From contig NZ_CP009630.1 of NCBI RefSeq assembly GCF_000959445.1, positions 2,198,094-2,262,093 of the forward strand: a DNA stretch of 64,000 nucleotides, written 5' to 3'. The notes under the pieces were generated by a model. That model made no database searches. It saw nothing but the letters and a program-made list of their open reading frames with translations, and was not told where the DNA came from. Shown piece after piece: positions 55,300 to 63,424 of the stretch. The position numbers and the translations under genes are program-made. This DNA is from Burkholderia vietnamiensis LMG 10929 (GTDB lineage Bacteria; Pseudomonadota; Gammaproteobacteria; Burkholderiales; Burkholderiaceae). Each line of letters begins with the position of its first letter. Positions within the stretch are counted from its first letter, which is position 1.

Positions 55300-55329
55300 A
55301 GCGCCGCGAAGCGATTCGCGGCGCTTTTT
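55300..55329 (+). terminator. Rho-independent terminator after cstA-ybdD
   Basis: AGCGCCGCGAA-GCGA-TTCGCGGCGCT forms an 11-bp perfect stem (55300-55325) and is followed by TTTT (55326-55329) and further T-rich DNA. Confidence 0.9.
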
Positions 55330-55447
55330 CTTTGCGCGGACGGCGCGCGCGTACCGCGTCGTTTGACCGCGTTCGGCGCCGCGCGCGCGGCCGGCCGGTA
55401 TCATAGGGCTCCGCCTTTTCCGATGAATCCGCGCAGGAGAATCCGTC

Positions 55448-56068
55448 GTGCATGCCGGTGAGCGTTTCAACAGTATTTCCCATCTCGTCGGCGCGGTGCT
55501 GTCGATCGCAGGGCTCGTCGCACTGGTGACGATGGGCGCGCTCGACCACGACCCGTACAAGATCGTGAGCTTCAGCGTGTACGGCGCGATGCTGATCCTG
55601 CTCTACGCGATTTCGACGCTGTACCACAGCGTACGCAAGCCGCGGCTCAAGGCGATCCTGCAGAAGTGCGATCACGCGGCCATCTACCTGCTGATCGCGG
55701 GCAGCTACACGCCGTTCACGCTCGTCACGCTGCGCGGCCCGTGGGGCTGGTCGCTGTTCGGCGTGAGCTGGGGGCTCGCCGCCTTCGGCATCGCGCAGGA
55801 ACTGACGCTGGGGCGGCGCACGCGCATCGTGTCGATGGTGCTGTACGTGCTGATGGGCTGGCTCGCGCTCGTCGCGATCCGTCCGCTCGTGCATGCGCTG
55901 CCGCCGGTGGGCACCGTGTGGCTCGTGGCCGGCGGCATCATCTACAGCGTGGGCATCTACTTCTTCATCAACGACGAGCGCATTCGTCACGGGCACGGCA
56001 TCTGGCATCTGTTCGTGCTGGCCGGCAGCCTGTGCCAGTTCGTCAGCGTCGCGATGTATGTCGCGTGA
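55448..56068 (+). CDS. Hemolysin III / PAQR-family membrane protein
   Basis: The 206-residue, seven-helix protein of the YqfA/HlyIII family has the HSVRKPR segment after TLYH and the late DHAAIYLLIAGSYTP and RHGHGIWHLF motifs with conserved histidines that bind zinc in PAQR proteins. The start is a GTG at 55448, with AGGAG eight bases before. The role in bacteria is uncertain; lipid hydrolase activity is proposed for the fold. Confidence 0.87.
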   Translation: MHAGERFNSISHLVGAVLSIAGLVALVTMGALDHDPYKIVSFSVYGAMLILLYAISTLYHSVRKPRLKAILQKCDHAAIYLLIAGSYTPFTLVTLRGPWGWSLFGVSWGLAAFGIAQELTLGRRTRIVSMVLYVLMGWLALVAIRPLVHALPPVGTVWLVAGGIIYSVGIYFFINDERIRHGHGIWHLFVLAGSLCQFVSVAMYVA

Positions 56069-56089
56069 GCGCAACCGGGACGGCGTGCG

Positions 56090-56521
56090 TCACGCGCGCC
56101 CGTCCGCCGGCGCCGCGCTGCGCAGCGCGTTGAACCCGGCCCAGCCCCAGTAGACGCGATGATGCGCGATCAGCCCGTCGCGCAGGTCCATCACTTCGAC
56201 GAGATCGACCTGATCGCCGTCCGGCGTGGCGCGCGGATATTCCCATATCAGTTGCCGTCCGTTCGAAAAGAACTGGTCGGTGCGGTACCAGCGTCCGAGC
56301 TGGTTTCGCGGATCGCGCAGGCCGGCCGCGAAGAATGCGGCGATCGCCGTCTTGCCGTGGAGCACACCTGACCCGTGCTCGGGCAGCGTGACGACGATCA
56401 GCGGCGTTTCGAGTATCGCGTCGGGCGCATACAGCGCCATCAGCGCGTCGAGGTCGCGCGCGACGACGGCGGCGTGCCAGTCGTGATGGATGCGCTGCGC
56501 GTGGGTATCGGTATCGGTCAT
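56090..56521 (-). CDS. SnoaL/NTF2-like protein
   Basis: The 143-residue protein has the NTF2/SnoaL fold pattern HHDWHAAVVARDLDALMALYAPDA and ends with VEVMDLRDGLIAHHRVYWGWAG. The family includes isomerases, hydratases and binding proteins; the substrate is unknown. It is convergent with the hemolysin III gene. Confidence 0.8.
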   Translation of the reverse strand: MTDTDTHAQRIHHDWHAAVVARDLDALMALYAPDAILETPLIVVTLPEHGSGVLHGKTAIAAFFAAGLRDPRNQLGRWYRTDQFFSNGRQLIWEYPRATPDGDQVDLVEVMDLRDGLIAHHRVYWGWAGFNALRSAAPADGRA

Positions 56522-56614
56522 CGCGGGCTGCTTCAGGTGTGGATAACGACGCGACTGTACCGATCCGCCGCCGCCGGATGTTTCACCGCGAGCCGAAACG
56601 TCGATGCGCCGCGC

Positions 56615-56968
56615 TCAGCCGGCCAGCGCTTCGAGGTTCAGCGAATGCGAGTGGCCGATCCACACCGCGCTGTCGCGATGGTCGCGCAGTTCGTCGTCGG
56701 TGTTCGGGTGTAGCAGGATGTCGAGCTTGCCGTGATTGAGCACGAGCCACGGCACGATCTCGTCGAAGCGCGCGGCACCGAACGCGATCTGGTACGACCA
56801 CGCGGGATGCGGGCCGACGAGACGTTCATGAAAGCGGCCGAGCTCGACGCTCGCGCCGAACCGCTCGTCGATGACGGCGCGCAGCGCCCACGCGGCGTCG
56901 CGGCTCGCGGCGTCGAAGTAGACGTGGGCATGCCAGCTGACGATGGCGGCGGGGTCGATGATGGCCAT
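56615..56968 (-). CDS. DOPA 4,5-dioxygenase-family protein
   Basis: The 117-residue protein has the family's histidines in SWHAHVYFDAASRDAAW and WLVLNHGKLDILLHPNTDDELRDH. Homologues open catechol rings or are uncharacterised. The ATG at 56968 fits the family; the frame continues upstream in a non-conserved stretch. Confidence 0.85.
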   Translation of the reverse strand: MAIIDPAAIVSWHAHVYFDAASRDAAWALRAVIDERFGASVELGRFHERLVGPHPAWSYQIAFGAARFDEIVPWLVLNHGKLDILLHPNTDDELRDHRDSAVWIGHSHSLNLEALAG

Positions 56969-57457
56969 GGTAGTGCTCGGGAAATGAATGCGCGCAGAGG
57001 TTGCGGGATGCGACCGGTGCGCAATTATCGCGCGACCTCGACGCGCGGGTATCGTCACCGCGCGCCGATTCGGCCCGGAAGATTGTCGCGCATCAGACGC
57101 GGCGCGTTCGCTCGCTGAGACGTTGCGCGGGCGTGCCGGTGCATCCGGCATCGCGCCGCCGCATATCGCGCCGGCCCACCGGCGGAGGCAATCTCCGCCG
57201 CAATAGATCGTTTCGGAAACTGCAAGAGCGCTCTGCGCGCCGGTTCGCAGTTCCGCGAAGACGCGATCATGTCATTGAACGCATTAAGGAAATGAGGGCC
57301 GGGCGGCAGCGGTAAGCGGCATGGCGCGCGCTTCGATTTCGCCGCCGAAAATGTCCATTGCGAAATCGGCTATTCAAGCGCACGGCCGTGCGCAATACGA
57401 TTATCGGGCCGCATCGACACCGATGATCGATGCGTACGCAACCATCTGGAGGCCAAT

Positions 57458-57835
57458 ATGCGATCCCTCGTTTCCCTTGCTGCTCTGTCCGTCACGCTTG
57501 CCGCGGTGCCGGCCGCGAGCTTTGCTCAATCCGTCAACACCGCGTGGCAGCCGAACGTCGTGCCGCTGACGTGGTCTGCGGCGCGTGCCGAGACCGACGT
57601 GCAATTGCAGCAGATGGCGCGCGCTGGCTTTTCGGCAACGATGGCCGGCAACCAGAACTATCCGCAGGCGATGCAGCGCGCGCTCGAACGCGTGAAGAAC
57701 CCGGTGCCCGACCGCTCGCGCGAAGAGAAGATGGCGATGGAAGCGCGCGCCGCCAGCGCCGCGCGCAGCGGCCATCCGGTGCAGGCGTTCTTCGTGAAGA
57801 CCGCGTACTACCTGAAGGGCGAGAACACGTTCTGA
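57458..57835 (+). CDS. Small exported protein (DUF4148-like)
   Basis: A 125-residue protein has a signal peptide (RSLVSLAALSVTLAAVPAASFA), then LTWSAARAETDVQLQQMARAGFS and YPQAMQRALERV, which resembles the DUF4148 pattern of an Arg/Glu-rich stretch followed by YP-led repeats, without a firm match. GGAGG lies upstream of the ATG. Function unknown. Confidence 0.7.
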   Translation: MRSLVSLAALSVTLAAVPAASFAQSVNTAWQPNVVPLTWSAARAETDVQLQQMARAGFSATMAGNQNYPQAMQRALERVKNPVPDRSREEKMAMEARAASAARSGHPVQAFFVKTAYYLKGENTF

Positions 57836-57840
57836 CGCGC

Positions 57841-57889
57841 GCGGCGTGCGGCGTGCGGCGTGCGGCGTGCGGCGTGCGGCGTGCGGCGA
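57841..57889 (+). repeat. 7-bp tandem repeat, seven copies
   Basis: GCGGCGT occurs six times in a row from 57841 and then once as GCGGCGA (57883-57889), 5 bp after the stop codon of the exported-protein gene. Confidence 0.9.
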
Positions 57890-58001
57890 GCGCCCAGCCC
57901 CCAGCGCCATTCAGCGGCCCGCTATGCGCCGCCGCGGCGCACGGGCCGGCGCTGCCGTCAGCGTGATGTGCCGCAGCGGCGCGTCGCCGCCGCGAGCATG
58001 C

Positions 58002-58042
58002 AAAAAAACGAGGGCGCCCCGGAGCAATCCGGGGCGCCCTCG
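58002..58042 (-). terminator. Strong terminator after hpnH
   Basis: A 15-bp perfect stem (58009-58023 with 58028-58042, loop 58024-58027) is followed on the minus strand by seven U (58002-58008). This ends the ispH-hpnH transcript. Confidence 0.92.
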
Positions 58043-58088
58043 TCGTGCGGGCGATGCGGGCCGGGCCCGCGTCGTTGCGAGCCGCTCG

Positions 58089-59249
58089 TCAGGCCGCCGT
58101 TGCCGGCTTCGCCGGCTTCTGCAGCTTACCCTTGCCGGCGCGCTGGATTTCCTCGAGCTTGATCTCGACGTGGCGCGAGAACACGTACTCGGCCGGGCGT
58201 TGCTTCGCGATCGAGATGTCCGGCGCGAACGGGCCGTCCGTCTTGATCCCCTTCTGGCTGACGCGCAGCGCCTTCAGCGGATGCGCGATCGTGTCCATCA
58301 CGGCGGTCGCTTCGAAGCCGCAGTGGACCATGCAGTCCGCGCACTTCTCGTAGTTGCCGACGCCGTAGTTGTCCCAGTTGGTGTCTTCCATCAGTTCCTT
58401 GAAGGTCTTCACGTAACCTTCGCCGACCAGATAGCACGGCTTCTGCCAGCCGAACACGGTACGCGCCGGGTTGCCCCACGGCGTGCACTTGTACGTCTGG
58501 TTGCCGGCCAGGAAGTCGAGGAACAGCGACGACTGGCTGAACGACCAGCGCTTGCCGCCTTCGCCGCGCTTCAGGATTTCGCGGAACAGGTTCTTCGTCT
58601 TGTCGCGGTTCAGGAAGTGCTGCTGATCCGGCGCGCGCTCGTATGCGTAGCCCGGCGACACGGTGATGCCGTCGACGCCGATCGGCCCCAGCGTATCGAA
58701 GAACTTCGCGACGCGCTCGGGGATCGCGTCGTTGAACAGCGTGCAGTTGATGTTCACGCGGAAGCCGCGGCGCTTCGCTTCCTTGATCGCCGCGACCGCC
58801 TTCTCGTACACGCCGTCCTGCGACACGGAATGGTCGTGCATCTCCTTGTCGCCGTCGAGGTGGACCGACCAGACGAAGTACGGATTCGGCTGGTAGTCGT
58901 CCATCTTCTTTTCCATCAGGAGCGCGTTCGTGCACAGGTACACGAATTTCTTGCGCTTCATGATGCCCTTGACGATTTCCGGCATCTCCTTGTGGAGCAG
59001 CGGCTCGCCGCCGGCGATCGACACGATCGGCGCGCCGCATTCGTCGACGGCGTGCAGGCATTCCTCGACCGACAGACGCTGGTTCAGGATCGGGTCCGGA
59101 TAGTCGATCTTGCCGCAGCCGTTACAGGCGAGGTTGCAGCGGAACAGCGGCTCGAGCATCAGCGCGAGCGGGTAGCGTTTGTTGCCGGACAGGTGTTGGC
59201 GCATGATGTATGCGCCGACGCGGACTTGCTGGAGCAGCGGAATAGACAA
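58089..59249 (-). CDS. hpnH: Hopanoid biosynthesis radical SAM protein HpnH
   Basis: The 386-residue radical SAM enzyme has the cluster cysteines C38, C42 and C45 (CNLACNGC) and the HpnH pattern GGEPLLHKEM near 80 and CADCMVHCGFE near the C terminus. HpnH joins diploptene to the adenosyl radical to give adenosylhopane, the precursor of extended hopanoids. It is 12 bp downstream of ispH on the same strand, so the two are cotranscribed. Confidence 0.96.
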   Translation of the reverse strand: MSIPLLQQVRVGAYIMRQHLSGNKRYPLALMLEPLFRCNLACNGCGKIDYPDPILNQRLSVEECLHAVDECGAPIVSIAGGEPLLHKEMPEIVKGIMKRKKFVYLCTNALLMEKKMDDYQPNPYFVWSVHLDGDKEMHDHSVSQDGVYEKAVAAIKEAKRRGFRVNINCTLFNDAIPERVAKFFDTLGPIGVDGITVSPGYAYERAPDQQHFLNRDKTKNLFREILKRGEGGKRWSFSQSSLFLDFLAGNQTYKCTPWGNPARTVFGWQKPCYLVGEGYVKTFKELMEDTNWDNYGVGNYEKCADCMVHCGFEATAVMDTIAHPLKALRVSQKGIKTDGPFAPDISIAKQRPAEYVFSRHVEIKLEEIQRAGKGKLQKPAKPATAA

Positions 59250-59261
59250 GAGTTGTCCTCC

Positions 59262-60203
59262 TTAAACTTCGCGGGCGACAGCTTGCATGAGCTTCGCCGG
59301 CAACTTGAACTCGACTTTTTCTTCACGGCCCGCCATCGTCGTGACATCGACGGGCCCCAGCGCGCGCAGCGCGCCGATCACATCCTCGACCATCTCTTCG
59401 GGCGCCGAGGCGCCGGCCGTCAGGCCGACCGTCTGCACGCCCGCGAACCATTCGGCCTTCACTTCCGAGCCGTCGGCGACCAGGTAGCTCGGCACGCCGC
59501 TTTCGGTGCCGATCTCGCGCAGCCGGTTCGAGTTCGAACTGTTCGTCGCCCCGACCACCAGCAGCACGTCGACCTGGGTGCTCAACTCGCGCACGGCGGC
59601 CTGGCGGTTCTGCGTCGCGTAGCAGATGTCGCGCGTGTCCGGGCCGACGATGTCGGTGAACCGGCGCTGCAGCGCTTCGATGATGCCGCGCGTGTCGTCG
59701 ACCGACAGAGTGGTCTGCGTCACGTACGCGACCGGCGTATCGACCGGCAGCGTCAGCGTATCGACTTCGGCCTCGCTCTGCACGAGCACCACTTCGGCCG
59801 GGATCTGGCCGATCGTGCCTTCGACTTCCGGATGGCCCGCATGGCCGATCAGGATCAGACGACGGCCCGCCGCGACGTACTGGCGGCCCTGCACGTGCAC
59901 CTTCGTGACGAGCGGGCAGGTGGCGTCGAGCACGTCGAGGCCGCGCGTTTCCGCGTCGCGTTCGACGGTCTGGGCGACACCATGCGCGCTGAAGATCGCC
60001 ACAGCGCCGTGCGGCACCTCGTCGAGTTCCTCAACGAACCGTGCCCCTTTATTACGCAGATTTTCGACGACATGCCGGTTATGCACGATCTCGTGACGCA
60101 CATAGACCGGCGCGCCGTGCTGTTGCAGCGCGCGATCGACGATCTCGATCGCACGGACAACCCCCGCGCAAAAGCCGCGGGGCTGGGCAAGGATGACTCG
60201 CAT
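59262..60203 (-). CDS. ispH: 4-hydroxy-3-methylbut-2-enyl diphosphate reductase
   Basis: The 313-residue iron-sulfur enzyme makes IPP and DMAPP, the last step of the MEP pathway. The cluster cysteines C12, C96 and C194 and the pocket histidines H41, H74 and H124 are all present. The ATG at 60203 puts the first conserved cysteine at residue 12, as usual; the frame is open further upstream. Burkholderia usually carries another ispH beside fkpB, so this may be a second copy tied to the hopanoid operon. Confidence 0.95.
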   Translation of the reverse strand: MRVILAQPRGFCAGVVRAIEIVDRALQQHGAPVYVRHEIVHNRHVVENLRNKGARFVEELDEVPHGAVAIFSAHGVAQTVERDAETRGLDVLDATCPLVTKVHVQGRQYVAAGRRLILIGHAGHPEVEGTIGQIPAEVVLVQSEAEVDTLTLPVDTPVAYVTQTTLSVDDTRGIIEALQRRFTDIVGPDTRDICYATQNRQAAVRELSTQVDVLLVVGATNSSNSNRLREIGTESGVPSYLVADGSEVKAEWFAGVQTVGLTAGASAPEEMVEDVIGALRALGPVDVTTMAGREEKVEFKLPAKLMQAVAREV

Positions 60204-60627
60204 AAGTGAGCGAACTCCGACGACAGACGCCGGGGTTCGAGGAGCTGGCACAGCTCGCTCGCCCCGGCTTGATGTTATGAAGGCAGGAAACGAACCGGCC
60301 AGGCCAGGCCCCGGAACCCCGAATTAATCGCGCATTTTAACCCTATCGCGCCGTCCTTGCTCTGGTGCCGTGTCGGCCGTGTTGCATCGGCCGCGAAGCC
60401 GCGTCGGCACTCGCGCGCGCGGAACCCGGTAAACTGCGCGGTTTCGCGGGCGGCCTGTCGGGCAGCCCGCCGTCGCGCTCATTTCAAGGCCATTCGATGA
60501 CCGTCGATTCTCTTGCATATTGCCCTGCCGCCGGTGCGGTCATGGGTCGTTCAAATCCCGCCCCGGCTGCGCCCGGTCGGGCCGGCATGGCGGCCCGCCG
60601 CCCGGGCCTGCCGCAGGAGGTCCGCCG
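60204..60627. other. Intergenic interval between divergent ispH-hpnH and hpnB
   Basis: 424 bp without a gene. It should hold the divergent promoters. Frames crossing it are shadows. Confidence 0.5.
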
Positions 60628-61815
60628 ATGATGCTTGCAATTGCCTTTCTGGTGTCCGCGCTGTCGCTGGTGATCTGGCTCGTGCTGCTGGTCGCGCGCG
60701 GCGGCTTCTGGCGCGCGCGGCCCGCGCGGGTGCTGCCGCCCGAGGCGCGCGGCGCGGCCGCGGCCGCCGGCTGGCCGGCCGTCGTCGCGGTGGTGCCGGC
60801 GCGCAACGAGGCCGACGTGATCGCGCAGGCGGCGACGTCGCTGCTCGAGCAGGATTACCCGGGCGAGTTCCATCTGATCATCGTCGACGACCACAGCGAC
60901 GACGGCACCGCCGACGCCGCCCGCGCCGCCGCGCTGGCGATCAACCGCGCGGAGCGCTTGACGGTGTTGAGCGCCAAGCCGCTGCCGTCCGGCTGGTCGG
61001 GCAAGGTTTGGGCGCAGTCGCAGGGCATCGCCGCGGTGCGCACGCTGGGCCTGCCGGCCGACTATCTGCTGCTGACGGACGCCGACATCGGCCATCCGCG
61101 CGACGCGGTCGCGCAGCTCGTCACGCGTGCGCAGGCCGAGCAGCGCGATCTGGTGTCGCTGATGGTGCGGCTGCGTTGCGATTCGTTCTGGGAGAAGGCG
61201 CTGATCCCGGCGTTCGTGTTCTTCTTCGCGAAGCTCTATCCGTTCTCGTGGATCAACGATCCGCGCAACCGGACGGCCGGCGCCGCGGGCGGCTGCATGC
61301 TGGTCAAGCGCAGCGCGCTCGAGGAGGCGGGCGGCATCGAATCGATCCGCGGCGCGCTGATCGACGACTGCAGCCTCGCCGCGCAGATCAAGCATCGCGG
61401 CAGCGGCCGGCATCCGATCCGGCTCGATCTGGCCGAGCGCAGCGTGTCGCTGCGCCCGTACGACAGCTGGCGCGACATCTGGAACATGATCGCGCGCACG
61501 GCGTTCACACAGCTCCACTATTCGCCGCTGCTGCTCGCGGGCACGCTGCTCGGGATGACGATCATCTACCTCGTGCCGCCCGTGGTCGCGCTCGCATACG
61601 GTGCGCGCGCGTGGCCGGCATGGCTCGCGTGGGCGTCGATGTGCACCGCGTATGCGCCGATGCTGCGCTACTACCGGCGCTCGCCGCTGTGGGCGCCCGC
61701 GCTGCCGCTGGTCGCGCTGTTCTACGTCGGTGCGACGTTCGCATCCGCATGGCGTTACTGGCGCGGCAAGGGCGGGCAGTGGAAGGCGCGCGTGCAGGCG
61801 CCGGTGGAGCGCTGA
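60628..61815 (+). CDS. hpnB: Hopene-associated glycosyltransferase HpnB
   Basis: The 395-residue GT2-family protein has an N-terminal membrane anchor, VVPARNEADVIAQA, HLIIVDDHSDDGTADAA, LLLTDADIGHP, and further helices at the C terminus. HpnB belongs to the hopanoid loci; its exact substrate has not been settled. AGGAGG lies seven bases before the first of two adjacent ATG codons. Its linkage to hpnH/ispH and hpnA marks a hopanoid cluster. Confidence 0.9.
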   Translation: MMLAIAFLVSALSLVIWLVLLVARGGFWRARPARVLPPEARGAAAAAGWPAVVAVVPARNEADVIAQAATSLLEQDYPGEFHLIIVDDHSDDGTADAARAAALAINRAERLTVLSAKPLPSGWSGKVWAQSQGIAAVRTLGLPADYLLLTDADIGHPRDAVAQLVTRAQAEQRDLVSLMVRLRCDSFWEKALIPAFVFFFAKLYPFSWINDPRNRTAGAAGGCMLVKRSALEEAGGIESIRGALIDDCSLAAQIKHRGSGRHPIRLDLAERSVSLRPYDSWRDIWNMIARTAFTQLHYSPLLLAGTLLGMTIIYLVPPVVALAYGARAWPAWLAWASMCTAYAPMLRYYRRSPLWAPALPLVALFYVGATFASAWRYWRGKGGQWKARVQAPVER

Positions 61816-61861
61816 ACGGCGCCCGCGCACGCCGGCCGGTCGCCGGTTCGTCGCACAGCAA

Positions 61862-61894
61862 AAAGCCCGATCGGCGTGCAGCCGATCGGGCTTT
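61862..61894. terminator. Bidirectional terminator between hpnB and the repeat-protein gene
   Basis: AAAGCCCGATCGGC-GTGCA-GCCGATCGGGCTTT is a 14-bp stem with A runs before it and T runs after it, serving both convergent genes. Confidence 0.92.
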
Positions 61895-61933
61895 GTCGTT
61901 TGGCGCGCCGTGATTCGGCGCGGCCGCGCCCGC

Positions 61934-63316
61934 TTACCGCTGGGTCAGCAGCATGTACATCTGGATCACGACGTCTGGCGAGAACGTGAACGGCACCCAG
62001 CCGTAGCCGGTGTGGCGCGTGACCAGCAGGCGGTCGCCGTTCGACTGCTTCTGCACGACCATCATCGGATTCTTGGTCGTCACGAAGCGCCAGCCGGCCG
62101 GGATGCCCGCCGGCGGTTCCGGCTGCATCGACGCACGCGCGTGCGCGAGCTCCTCGATCAGCTGGCCGACCTGCTCCGGGTGCAGCGTGATCGACTGGCC
62201 GTTGACGGTCAACGTCAGCTCGTTCTGCGACGGGCGCGCGACGTGCAGCGTCGCCTTGTCCGCAGGAGGGTTTGCTGCATCGGCGGCCGGCTCGGCGGCG
62301 GGCGCCGCGACGACGGCCGTGCCCGCATCGGCCTCGGCTGCCGGCGCTTCATCGGCGCGCGGGGCCGGCGCCGGGGCCGCGGCCGGCTCGCCGCCCGCTT
62401 CGGCGGCATCGGCGGCATCGGGCTGCGCGGCCGGCTCGGTTGCCGCCGCCGTCGCGGCGTCCTTCACGACGGCTTCGACCAACGCTTCCGCCTCGGCCAC
62501 CGCCTTCGCGTGCCGCTCGGCGGCCGCTTCGGCCTGCGCGATCGCGTCGGCGTGGCGCTGCTTGACCGCTTCGGCTTCCGCAATCGCATCCGCGTGGCGT
62601 TGCGCGGCGGCTTCGGCTTGCGCGATGGCTTCGGTGTGACGCTGCGTGATCGCGTCGGCCTGCGCGGCTGCCTCGGTGTGGCGCCGGGCGGCGGCTTCGG
62701 CTTGCGCGATCGCCTCGGTATGACGTCGCGCGAGCGCCTCGGCCTCGGCGATCGCGGCCGCGTGACGCTGCGTCGCCGCTTGGGCTTCGGCGGTCGCGTC
62801 CGCATGGCGCTTCGCGGCGGCTTCGGCCTCCGCGGCGGCGAGCGCGTGGCGCTGGGCGGCCGCGTCGGCTTCGGTCGCGGCTGCGTGGTGACGTTGCGCG
62901 GCCGCCTCGGCTTCGGCGATCGCGGCGGCATGGCGTTGCGACGCGGCTTCGGCGTCCGCGTGGCGCTGGGCGAGCGCTTCGGTCAGCGCGGTGGCTTCGG
63001 CGTGCCGCTGAACCGCCGCGTCGGCTTGCGCGGCGGCTTCGGTGTGACGCAGGGCGGCGGCTTCCGCCGCTTCGGTGGCGGCCGCGTGGCGCTGCTGCGC
63101 GGCTTGCGCATTGGCGGCGGCCGTCGTGTGGCGCTGTGCGGCGGCCTGGGCTTCCGCTTCCGCGGCGGCGTGACGTGCGGCCGCGGCCTGCGCCTCGGCC
63201 GCCGCGGCGCGCGCGAACGCTTCGGCGCTGCGTGCCGCCTGCTGCGCGGCGTGGTGATCGTGGAGGAGCCGATCGACGCCGGCGTTCAGCGAATCGATCT
63301 GATCGTTCAGGTTCAT
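61934..63316 (-). CDS. Alanine-rich coiled-coil protein made of 14-residue repeats
   Basis: The 460-residue protein contains a run of 17 near-identical repeats, 16 of 14 residues and one of 10, from residue 48 to about 281, each starting with RH, for example RHTEAIAQAEAAAQ. Fourteen residues are two heptads, so a long Ala-rich coiled coil with one Arg-His pair every two heptads is expected. A Pro/Ala-rich linker (about 300-365) follows and then a compact C-terminal domain (NELTLTVNGQSITLHPEQ, then GWRFVTTKNPMMVVQKQSNGDR). No signal peptide or membrane segment is seen. I do not recognise the family; a phasin-like or scaffold role is one guess. It is located between hpnB and hpnA. Confidence 0.85.
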   Translation of the reverse strand: MNLNDQIDSLNAGVDRLLHDHHAAQQAARSAEAFARAAAAEAQAAAARHAAAEAEAQAAAQRHTTAAANAQAAQQRHAAATEAAEAAALRHTEAAAQADAAVQRHAEATALTEALAQRHADAEAASQRHAAAIAEAEAAAQRHHAAATEADAAAQRHALAAAEAEAAAKRHADATAEAQAATQRHAAAIAEAEALARRHTEAIAQAEAAARRHTEAAAQADAITQRHTEAIAQAEAAAQRHADAIAEAEAVKQRHADAIAQAEAAAERHAKAVAEAEALVEAVVKDAATAAATEPAAQPDAADAAEAGGEPAAAPAPAPRADEAPAAEADAGTAVVAAPAAEPAADAANPPADKATLHVARPSQNELTLTVNGQSITLHPEQVGQLIEELAHARASMQPEPPAGIPAGWRFVTTKNPMMVVQKQSNGDRLLVTRHTGYGWVPFTFSPDVVIQMYMLLTQR

Positions 63317-63395
63317 GCGTGTCTTCTCTGCGTAAGACCCGCGATTTTAACCGCTGCGCCGGTGCCGGTCCGCCGGTGGCGTGTAACAAAGTGCG

Positions 63396-63422
63396 CAAAG
63401 CGGCGTGTTGCGCGCCGCTTTG
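63396..63422 (-). terminator. Hairpin after hpnA
   Basis: CAAAGCGGCG (63396-63405) and CGCCGCTTTG (63413-63422) pair perfectly around a 7-nt loop, 2 bp after the hpnA stop on the minus strand. There is only a short U run. Confidence 0.55.
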
Positions 63423-63424
63423 TG

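Noticed and set aside
60484..61830. Minus-strand 448-residue frame opposite hpnB
   Set aside because: It is the antisense shadow of hpnB, Arg/His/Gln-rich as expected for a reversed GC-rich gene.
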